Notes under the pieces: model-generated | Seen by the model: only the letters and a program-made list of their open reading frames with translations | The model's database searches: none | What the model was told of the DNA's origin: nothing | Position numbers and translations under genes: made by a program | In this document: in pieces, positions 7,656-13,728 of the stretch | Layout of the letters: each line of letters opens with the position of its first letter | Position numbering within the stretch: position 1 is the first letter of the stretch | NCBI GenBank assembly: GCA_903919215.1 | Contig: CAIXHI010000058.1 | Coordinates: 1-27,779 of the forward strand | Reading direction: 5' to 3' | DNA: 27,779 nucleotides | From: an uncultured Acidimicrobiaceae bacterium | GTDB taxonomy: Bacteria > Actinomycetota > Acidimicrobiia > Acidimicrobiales > Ilumatobacteraceae

Positions 7656-8845
7656 CAACGTACCTTTGCTTCCGGACGGGGCTCGCGGGGCAGGCCCAGC
7701 ACCCGTTCACCAATGATGTTGCGCTGGATCTCGTTGCTGCCGCCGGCAATCGTCCACGACCAGCTCCAGTAATGGCTCATGCCCCAGCTTCCGTCGAACG
7801 TGTCCGAGTTCAGGTCGAAGGCCTCGGGCCAGCTGAGCTGAGCGTCGAGGCCCACCATCTCCAGCGCGGCCGTCGTCAGCCGCTGCGACAACTCGGAGTA
7901 GTACACCTTCAGGATCGATGACTCGTTGCCGCTCTTGCCGAACGCGGCCTTGATGAGCGTGCGGTCGAGGAGTTCGCTGAGAATGGTGACCTCGGCGTGA
8001 AAGCTGGCGGCCACCTGCGCGGCATGGTCGGTGCCGATGGCCTCGGCCAAGCGACCCATCTCGGCACACTCGCCACGCAGCTTGTTGACCACCGGCAGCA
8101 GGTACGGACCGCGCTCCGTTGCCAGCGTCGTCTGGCAGATGTGCCAGCCCTCGTTCTCCTCGCCGATGCGATTCGACACCGGCACGACGACGTCGGTGAA
8201 GAACACCTCGCAGAACTCTTGCGAGCCGAGCAACGACTTGATCGGGCGGATCTCGATCCCGGGGGAATGCAGATCGAGCAGCACGAAGGTGATGCCTTTG
8301 TGCTTGACCGCGATCGGATCGGTGCGTACCAGCAACAGACACCAGTCCGCACGGTTGGCGCCGCTCGACCAGATCTTCTGCCCGTTGATGATGTAGTTGT
8401 CGCCGTCGCGAACCGCTCGCGTGGACAACGCCGCCAGATCGGAGCCGGCGCCCGGCTCGGAGAAACCTTGGCACCAGATCTCGTCCCCGCGCAGGATGCT
8501 CGGCATGTGTTCGTGGCGTTGCTCGGGCGTGCCGAACTCCAACAACGTGGCGGCTACGTGCACCAACGCCATACCGAACATCGTCACCGCGGGAGCCCCA
8601 GCACGAGCGTTCTCCTGCTGCATCACGATCTGCTGAGCCAGCGTGGCACCCATACCGCCGTACTCGGTCGGCCAGTGGGCCGCACCCCAGCCGCCCGCGA
8701 CGAGTGTCCTCAGCCATGAACGCTGGATCTCGAGGGTCGTGTCGGGTGAGGTGGCGTTCACGCGCCAACCTCGCGGAGCGTTCGCGTCCAGAAACTCGCG
8801 ATAGCGAAGTCTGAACGCCTGCAGTTCAGGGTCGTCCTCGAACAT
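7655..8845 (-). CDS. Acyl-CoA dehydrogenase (pair 2, full-length subunit)
   Basis: A 396-residue acyl-CoA dehydrogenase. Visible elements are AAHWPTEYGGMG (55-66), WCQGFSEPGAGSDLAAL (124-140), KIWSSGANRADW (157-168), the IVD-position glutamate E244 in TTLATERGP, and the C-terminus TIAGGSNEIQRNIIGERVLGLP with no YEG glutamate. The ATG at 8845 has AAGGGG nine bases upstream; in-frame extension further upstream is non-family sequence crossing the divergent regulator gene. It is the first gene of the minus-strand run 8845-2730 and faces a GntR regulator across 103 bases, so regulation by that protein is likely. Its aromatic insert (WGMSHYWSWSW) near the C-terminus is unusual and may shape a bulky substrate pocket. 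Confidence 0.92.
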   Translation of the reverse strand: MFEDDPELQAFRLRYREFLDANAPRGWRVNATSPDTTLEIQRSWLRTLVAGGWGAAHWPTEYGGMGATLAQQIVMQQENARAGAPAVTMFGMALVHVAATLLEFGTPEQRHEHMPSILRGDEIWCQGFSEPGAGSDLAALSTRAVRDGDNYIINGQKIWSSGANRADWCLLLVRTDPIAVKHKGITFVLLDLHSPGIEIRPIKSLLGSQEFCEVFFTDVVVPVSNRIGEENEGWHICQTTLATERGPYLLPVVNKLRGECAEMGRLAEAIGTDHAAQVAASFHAEVTILSELLDRTLIKAAFGKSGNESSILKVYYSELSQRLTTAALEMVGLDAQLSWPEAFDLNSDTFDGSWGMSHYWSWSWTIAGGSNEIQRNIIGERVLGLPREPRPEAKVR

Positions 8846-8865
8846 CGGCGTGCACCCCTTATTCT

Positions 8866-8895
8866 CGAAGTTCGCAATTACATTAGCGGCTTTCG
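8866..8895. promoter_or_regulatory. Inverted repeat, candidate operator between divergent genes
   Basis: CGAAnnnCGC (8866-8875) and GCGnnnTTCG (8886-8895) are mirror arms separated by the AT-rich AATTACATTA. It lies between the acyl-CoA dehydrogenase start (8845, minus) and the GntR regulator start (8949, plus). GntR/FadR-type proteins bind such symmetric sites next to their own gene. The minus-strand reading of the spacer (TAATGTAAT) could act as a weak -10. Matching is by eye only. Confidence 0.4.
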
Positions 8896-8948
8896 CCCCT
8901 TCCGCACAAGCCGTCGCAGTAAGGTGTGGGAACGATGAGGATGACGAC

Positions 8949-9680
8949 TTGATCCCCAGTGCACCCCGTGGCCGAACCCGGGCTGACGGCATCGCGTCGG
9001 AGATCGAGCGGGCGATCCTCGCCCGCGAACTCGCCGTCGGGGAACTGATCGGGTCGGAAGAGACGCTGGCCGAACGGTTCGGCGCAAGCCGACCCGTCGT
9101 TCGTGAAGCGTTCAGGATCCTCGAGCTGAGCGGCCTCGCCACCACCCGACGTGGCCCTGGCGGCGGACTGATCGTGGTCGCGCCCAACCCCGACCCCGTG
9201 GTGGCCGCAGCCGAACGCTTCCTCGTGTACGTCGGGGTCAAGCCGTTGCAGGTCGCCGAGGCCCGCATGGCCATCGAGCTGGCCTGCCTCGACACCCTGC
9301 TCGAGGGGATCAACGAGGACAAGATCGCCCGCCTCCGTGAATACATCGAGCGCGAAGGTGAACCCGCACACCACGAACTTGCGGAGGAACGCGACCGGTT
9401 CGAGACGTTTCACACCTTGCTCGCGGAACTCAGCGAGAACAAGGCGTTCGCCCTCTTCGTCCCGGTGCTCGCCCGTCTGTCCACGGGCGCCACGGATCCG
9501 GAAACCCACGATGTGCACGACTTGGGTGCCGAGATCCACGGCGCCCACCGCGCGATCGCCGAAGCAATCGTGCTCGGCGATGTCGCCGTCGCTCGACATC
9601 GGATGCGCAAACACCTCGAGGCCCTTGCGAGTGCCTACACCGATGAAGCACACCTCCGGGACGACGACTCCCGCCCCTGA
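8949..9680 (+). CDS. GntR-family (FadR/FCD type) transcriptional regulator
   Basis: A 243-residue regulator. The N-terminal winged helix-turn-helix (about residues 10-78) has the GntR signature: IERAILARELAVGELIGSEETLAERFGASRPVVREAFRILE, then the wing RRGPGGG. The rest is an alpha-helical FCD ligand domain with ARMAIELAC and the FETFHTLLAELSEN motif, where FCD proteins hold metal and effector. The TTG at 8949 is preferred: it follows GAGGA at a normal distance and begins ten codons before the domain. The in-frame ATG at 8850 would run into the divergent gene start. FCD regulators usually sense acyl-CoAs or organic acids and repress the neighbouring operon, here presumably the dehydrogenase run. 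It ends four bases from the convergent SnoaL gene. Confidence 0.9.
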   Translation: MIPSAPRGRTRADGIASEIERAILARELAVGELIGSEETLAERFGASRPVVREAFRILELSGLATTRRGPGGGLIVVAPNPDPVVAAAERFLVYVGVKPLQVAEARMAIELACLDTLLEGINEDKIARLREYIEREGEPAHHELAEERDRFETFHTLLAELSENKAFALFVPVLARLSTGATDPETHDVHDLGAEIHGAHRAIAEAIVLGDVAVARHRMRKHLEALASAYTDEAHLRDDDSRP

Positions 9681-9684
9681 TCGG

Positions 9685-10062
9685 CTACTTGATCGTCACC
9701 ACGATCTGCCGTTGCTGGAACTGCCAACGACCGTCCGTGCAGATGAGTTGGTCGAGGTAGCGGCCGGCGCTGGCGACGGTGCGGTTCGAGGCGATCATCA
9801 CGAAGTCGCTGGCAACGGTGGCATGCATGCCGTCAACCTCGGCGTCGATGTTCGTGCAGATGTGCTTGCCGGGTTCGGAGCTGGCAGCCGCGGCGAGCAT
9901 GGTGGCAACGATCGCGTCGCGTCCGTCGAACGTGTGGCGCCCGACGACGAGTCGGGCGTCCGTTGCGAACAGGCGGCCCGCGTCGTCGAAGCGACGATCG
10001 TCGATTGCGTGCGCATAGCGGGCAATGAGTTGCTCGACGGTTGCGGTACCTTCAAGTTCCAT
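9685..10062 (-). CDS. SnoaL/NTF2-like fold protein
   Basis: A 125-residue single-domain NTF2-fold protein of the SnoaL-like type: an N-terminal helix (VEQLIARYAHAIDDRRFDDAGRLFATDARL) followed by the curved beta-sheet and the ending DGRWQFQQRQIVVTIK. The family includes steroid isomerases, polyketide cyclases, limonene epoxide hydrolase and many unassigned members; the sequence does not say which. The ATG at 10062 has AGAGGA six bases upstream; the GTG one codon earlier is less likely. Only 29 bases separate its start from that of the divergent SnoaL gene. Confidence 0.85.
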   Translation of the reverse strand: MELEGTATVEQLIARYAHAIDDRRFDDAGRLFATDARLVVGRHTFDGRDAIVATMLAAAASSEPGKHICTNIDAEVDGMHATVASDFVMIASNRTVASAGRYLDQLICTDGRWQFQQRQIVVTIK

Positions 10063-10091
10063 CACAGATCCTCTTTCTCAGGAGACACATC

Positions 10092-10574
10092 ATGAACGAC
10101 TGGCTGATCGCCGACGCGCAGACTAGGTCACTCGCCCACCGCTATGCGCTGGCGCTCGACCAGCGCGACATTGCGTCGATGAGCGCCTTGTTCGCGTCGG
10201 ACGCACGATTCGGTCGCTACGGGGTCGGACCGGATGGTGCACGGGAGTTCTACTCGGTCATCCCGCGGAGGTTCAGCCGCAGCGTGCACACCATCGGCAC
10301 TCAGGTGGTCAACATCCACGACGACGCCACCTCCGCCAGCGGCGTCGTGTACTGCCGCGCTGAACAGCAGGACCCTGAGACGCAGGTGTGGACGACACTT
10401 CAGTTCGCGTACCACGACGAATATGTGCTCGAGGGCGATCGTTGGCTGTTCCGAGCCCGTGCCCCGAAGTTCTGGTACCGCGAGAGCGAGGGTGTGCGCA
10501 CCATCGCCGACGACGCTACGGCGATCCCCACGTCGTGGGAGACGTGGCGCCACTACTTCGACCTCACCGATTGA
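10092..10574 (+). CDS. SnoaL-like fold protein (SnoaL_4 type)
   Basis: A 160-residue NTF2-fold protein. The N-terminal helix LAHRYALALDQRDIASMSALFASDARFG and the later VVYCRAEQQ and DRWLFRARAPKFWY strands match SnoaL-like proteins found in aromatic and steroid catabolic regions. It is similar in plan to the protein encoded at 18887-19399 (both have a CRAE strand and end in a SWETW/AFETW segment), so they are probably paralogues. The ATG at 10092 follows AGGAG at 10080-10084. It could be a dehydratase, isomerase or small-ring hydrolase; no catalytic residues can be assigned safely. Confidence 0.87.
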   Translation: MNDWLIADAQTRSLAHRYALALDQRDIASMSALFASDARFGRYGVGPDGAREFYSVIPRRFSRSVHTIGTQVVNIHDDATSASGVVYCRAEQQDPETQVWTTLQFAYHDEYVLEGDRWLFRARAPKFWYRESEGVRTIADDATAIPTSWETWRHYFDLTD

Positions 10575-10595
10575 CCCTTCGCAGCGACGGCGCAC

Positions 10596-11597
10596 CTACC
10601 GAACGGCGGTGGGCTGCACGCCATCCTTGGTGTAACCCCTGAGGAAGAACGGCTCACCGGCAGCGGGATCGTGCACTGCGTTGTGGATCTCCCACGCGCA
10701 CCAGCCGCGGCCGCCCGAGTGGCCATCCAGCGTCGTCGTGCCGAAGCACACGCTGAAGTGGCCGTGGTAGTTGAACTGGTTGACGTTCTCCAGTTCGCAG
10801 CGGAACACGTACTTGCCGACGCCGTTGCAGGTCAGCTCCACACGACCCCCGAGCGCACTGGCGCCGTCGAGGTCGAACTCGACGATCATCTTCACGTCAT
10901 CGGCGTAGTGCACCTGGCCGTCATCCACCACGTATGCAGCGTGCATCACGGCGCCATCGGCGCGGATGGCGGCGTAGGAGTGGTACCTCGGCCCACCCTC
11001 GATCCCGCCGGTCGACCAACGCGACCCGTTTCCACGGAGGGCCTTGTAGTCGCGGATGCCCCAGCTGTGCCCGCGCTGCGACATGGCGTCGACGGCGATG
11101 GTGCGGCTACCGAGCCGCACCGTACCGGTCACCTGCCCGGGGACCTGGTACGAGGTACTGCTGACGGCCTTCGCCGGATCGCCCAGCGACGGAAACACGG
11201 CGAGCAACGAGGGGTACGGCAGCATGTCCTTGAAGGTGAGGTCGATCTCCACGTCCTGGTCGGTACCCCGCACGGCGGTGGCACCGCCCTCGTGATGAAT
11301 GCCGAAGTCACCTGCGCCATGACCACCCGCGGCGCGGCCGACGGTGTCGAGCGGGAGGGGCTGCCCCAACCGTCGATAGGCGACGCCATCGGAGTACGCG
11401 CTGACGAACACACTGCCGCGGTCGTTGGCCGGCTCCTGGCTGATGTGCACGACACCGCCGGTGCCGGCCCCATCACCCCAGTACACCCACGTGCTCTCCT
11501 GCCACAGCGGATCCGCCGGCGGAGTATGCAATCCTTCGTCGAGCGGTTCGAAACCGATCGTTCCCGCGTGGCCGGGGACCTTCAGGATCTGTGCCAT
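10596..11597 (-). CDS. CrtC/AttH-like (DUF7064/7065-type) lipocalin-fold protein
   Basis: A 333-residue soluble protein with the central motif SQRGHSWGIRDY (173-184), characteristic of the hydroxyneurosporene synthase (CrtC)/AttH-like superfamily, which folds as two lipocalin-type barrels. CrtC hydrates carotenoid double bonds; the actinobacterial relatives have no settled function and probably bind or hydrate other hydrophobic ligands. No signal peptide is visible. The ATG at 11597 follows GAAGGTGAG; the upstream in-frame ATG would add a low-complexity Arg/Ala-rich stretch. It is convergent with the SnoaL gene (21 bases) and divergent from the isochorismatase-fold gene. Confidence 0.72.
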   Translation of the reverse strand: MAQILKVPGHAGTIGFEPLDEGLHTPPADPLWQESTWVYWGDGAGTGGVVHISQEPANDRGSVFVSAYSDGVAYRRLGQPLPLDTVGRAAGGHGAGDFGIHHEGGATAVRGTDQDVEIDLTFKDMLPYPSLLAVFPSLGDPAKAVSSTSYQVPGQVTGTVRLGSRTIAVDAMSQRGHSWGIRDYKALRGNGSRWSTGGIEGGPRYHSYAAIRADGAVMHAAYVVDDGQVHYADDVKMIVEFDLDGASALGGRVELTCNGVGKYVFRCELENVNQFNYHGHFSVCFGTTTLDGHSGGRGWCAWEIHNAVHDPAAGEPFFLRGYTKDGVQPTAVR

Positions 11598-11683
11598 CGT
11601 GCTCACCTTCTGTGCGGCCCGGCCGGCGGGCGGGTCTCGCGTCGGAGAGTACATGAGCGACCGGATGGCCTTTCCAGGACTCG

Positions 11684-11712
11684 TTCACACGTCCAACTGA
11701 CACCTGTAGAAA
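11684..11712 (+). promoter_or_regulatory. Candidate promoter of the isochorismatase-fold gene
   Basis: TTCACA (11684-11689) and TAGAAA (11707-11712) are 17 bases apart, and the gene starts at 11724. The -35 box sits inside an imperfect inverted repeat, GGACnnGT-tc-ACnnGTCC (11678-11695). The start of transcription would be a few bases before the ATG, so the leader would be very short. Confidence 0.5.
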
Positions 11713-11723
11713 AGTGAGCACCT

Positions 11724-12275
11724 ATGACCGCGTTACCGATCGATCCCCAGCGAACCGCTCTGCTCGCACTCGACTTCCTTACCCCGATCCTCGAGCACTA
11801 CGCGTCCAACAAGTTCGCTGCCGGCGACCACGCCGCGAAGGTGTGCGCTGCCGCTCGCGGCACACAGTGTCTGATCGGACACGTGACACCGACGATCATG
11901 GTGGATCACACCCGACCGACCGCAGAGTCCGTCGACTTCTATGAGCCGATGCGACCGGTGGCCGACGAGGCTCGGTTCACCAAGCCCGGCGTGGGCGCCT
12001 TCGAGGGCACCGGCGTGGAGAGCTGGCTGCGGCGCTCCGCGCGCGACACGCTGGTCATCATGGGCGTCGCCACCAGCGGCACCGTGCTCTCCACCGTGCG
12101 GTACGGCTTCGACAAGGGCTTCCGCATGATCGTGGTCTCGGATGCGTGCGCGGACATGGACTCGCAGGTGCATGAGATCCTCACCCATGAGGTGGACACT
12201 GCGAGTTGGATCGGCCTGTGGAAGATGGCCGAGCTGATGACCACCGACGAGATCGTCGGACAGTTCACTCGCTGA
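11724..12275 (+). CDS. Isochorismatase-fold (cysteine hydrolase family) protein lacking the cysteine
   Basis: A 183-residue protein with the isochorismatase-like fold: D17 (LLALDFL), K87 (ARFTKPGVGAF) and the GVATSGTVLSTVRYGF segment at 114-129. In catalytic cysteine hydrolases this last motif holds the nucleophilic cysteine (usual form GxxTxxCVxxT); here T120 occupies the place. Some family members, such as the isochorismatase PhzD, also lack the cysteine and use the aspartate for acid/base chemistry. It could therefore be a vinyl-ether or enol-ether hydrolase, or inactive. The last ORF codon is 65 bases before the P450, which may be co-transcribed. Confidence 0.85.
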   Translation: MTALPIDPQRTALLALDFLTPILEHYASNKFAAGDHAAKVCAAARGTQCLIGHVTPTIMVDHTRPTAESVDFYEPMRPVADEARFTKPGVGAFEGTGVESWLRRSARDTLVIMGVATSGTVLSTVRYGFDKGFRMIVVSDACADMDSQVHEILTHEVDTASWIGLWKMAELMTTDEIVGQFTR

Positions 12276-12339
12276 GCGCACCCACCGCAGCGAAGGTTTC
12301 GGCAACTGTCCAACTGGACGACAACTACTCTCCCCGCTC

Positions 12340-13584
12340 ATGGAAACATCCGTGGATCTTTCGCAGGATCTACCGTCACACGTGCCGAGCGAGCTCGTCG
12401 AGACCTTCGATCTGTGGAACGGCGAAGTGGCCGACGACATGTTCGGCGCCCTCGAGCGATTGCAGGATCGTGCCGTCGCCAAGGGCGGGTTGGTCTACAA
12501 CCCGTACCTGAAGATCTGGTGGGCGGGTGGCCTCGACCTCGTCCGCGAGATCTACCAAGCTCCCGATCTGTTCAGTAGTCGCTCGCTCGCCGGCGGCATC
12601 GCCGAACCGGGTACGCCCGATCTGTCGGCGGTCCTGCCGTTCCGCCTGATCCCGGTGGTCCTCGACCCGCCGGATCATGAGCACTTCAAGCGGCTGCTCG
12701 CGCCACTGTTCGCCACGAACGTGATGGAGCGGAGCCGTCCGTTCTTCCTGAAGACCATCGTCGACGCGATCGAAAAGTTTGCCGACAAGGGCCAGACCGA
12801 GATCGTGTCGTCGCTGACCGGGCGGGTGCCGGCGTTGACGTTCACTCGCATGTTCGGCCTCCCCGAGGAGCGCGGACCCGAGTACGCCGACTGGAACCAC
12901 ACCCTGTTCCGTGGCCAGGATCCGGAGCGCAGCGAGGCGGCCGGCAAGATCATCGGTGCGCTGACCGAACTGGTCGAGCGCTGTCGTCGGGAGCCGGGCG
13001 ACGACCTGATGAGCGAAGTGGTGAACGCCACGGTGAACGGCCAGCCGGTCGACTCCAACGATGCGTTGGGAATCGGCTTCCTGCTGTGGATGGCCAGCCT
13101 TGACACCACCACATCGCACTTGTCGTTCCAGTTCTGGCACATGGCCACCCACCCGGAAGACCAGCGGCGTGTTCGCGAGAACCCCGAACTGATCCCCGGT
13201 GCCGTCGAGGAATGCTTGCGCCTCTACGGCACGGTCAACAACGGACGAATCCTCACCCGCGACACCGAGTTCCACGGCGTCAAGATGCTGGCCGGGGAGA
13301 AGATCGGTTGGGCTTCGTCGGCCATCGGACGCGACGGGACCGTCTTCGAAGATCCGAACACGTTCGATCCCGAGCGCTCCGGCAACCGCCACCTCGCATT
13401 CGGCGCCGGCGTGCACCGCTGCATTGGCCTCCACCTGGCGCGCAAGATGCTGATCCTCTCCATGGAAGAACTGCACCGCCGTGTGCCGCCATACCGCATC
13501 ACCGAGGGGATGCAGGCCAAGCCGCTCTCCGGTTTGTCGCTCGCGTTCGAGTCGATCCCGATTTCCTGGGACCTCGAAGGCTGA
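12340..13584 (+). CDS. Cytochrome P450
   Basis: A 414-residue soluble bacterial P450. The haem loop is HLAFGAGVHRCIG with C361 as the iron ligand; the K-helix ExxR is E291-R294 (EECLRLYG); the I-helix oxygen-activation motif is at 251-258 (MASLDTTTS, with serine where glycine is usual); LDPPDHEHFKRL at 109-119 is the conserved C-helix approach. It hydroxylates an organic substrate with electrons from a ferredoxin not encoded here. The start is taken as ATG 12340, but no Shine-Dalgarno is visible, and GTG 12352 is an alternative. Its neighbours suggest oxidation of a skeleton later activated to a CoA ester. I cannot assign a CYP family number. Confidence 0.95.
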   Translation: METSVDLSQDLPSHVPSELVETFDLWNGEVADDMFGALERLQDRAVAKGGLVYNPYLKIWWAGGLDLVREIYQAPDLFSSRSLAGGIAEPGTPDLSAVLPFRLIPVVLDPPDHEHFKRLLAPLFATNVMERSRPFFLKTIVDAIEKFADKGQTEIVSSLTGRVPALTFTRMFGLPEERGPEYADWNHTLFRGQDPERSEAAGKIIGALTELVERCRREPGDDLMSEVVNATVNGQPVDSNDALGIGFLLWMASLDTTTSHLSFQFWHMATHPEDQRRVRENPELIPGAVEECLRLYGTVNNGRILTRDTEFHGVKMLAGEKIGWASSAIGRDGTVFEDPNTFDPERSGNRHLAFGAGVHRCIGLHLARKMLILSMEELHRRVPPYRITEGMQAKPLSGLSLAFESIPISWDLEG

Positions 13585-13604
13585 CCTGGCGCAAGGAGCG
13601 CACG

Positions 13605-13682
13605 ATGTCTGCATGCGAGTGCATCGCCACGACGTCGCCAGCATCCTGCAACTGCCGCTCGGCACATGCCGACGGCCACTGA
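13605..13682 (+). CDS. Possible 25-residue CxC/CxC mini-protein or leader peptide
   Basis: An AAGGAG at 13591-13596 precedes ATG 13605 by eight bases, and the frame closes after 25 codons. The product has four cysteines as two CxC pairs (C4-E-C6 and C15-N-C17) and two late histidines (H21, H25), a spacing that could bind a metal. It lies between the P450 stop (13582-13584) and the CoA-transferase start (13729). It may be a real small protein, or a cysteine-rich leader peptide that tunes translation or transcription of the next gene; such leaders are known in mycobacteria, though with consecutive cysteines. No homology could be tested. Confidence 0.4.
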   Translation: MSACECIATTSPASCNCRSAHADGH

Positions 13683-13728
13683 TGAGGCGGCCAACGGGTC
13701 GCCGGTACTGAATCGAACTGGAGAGACC

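Noticed and set aside
6582..7772. 396-codon plus-strand open frame
   Set aside because: Antisense to the pair 2 partner subunit; no motifs.
8846..8948. KstR or KstR2 (steroid regulon) operator
   Set aside because: I looked for the known palindromes around the divergent starts and found none that match well; the repeat at 8866-8895 is different.
13605..13682. Mycofactocin or lanthipeptide precursor
   Set aside because: The peptide lacks the mycofactocin C-terminal signature, and no radical SAM, LanM or other maturation gene lies near.
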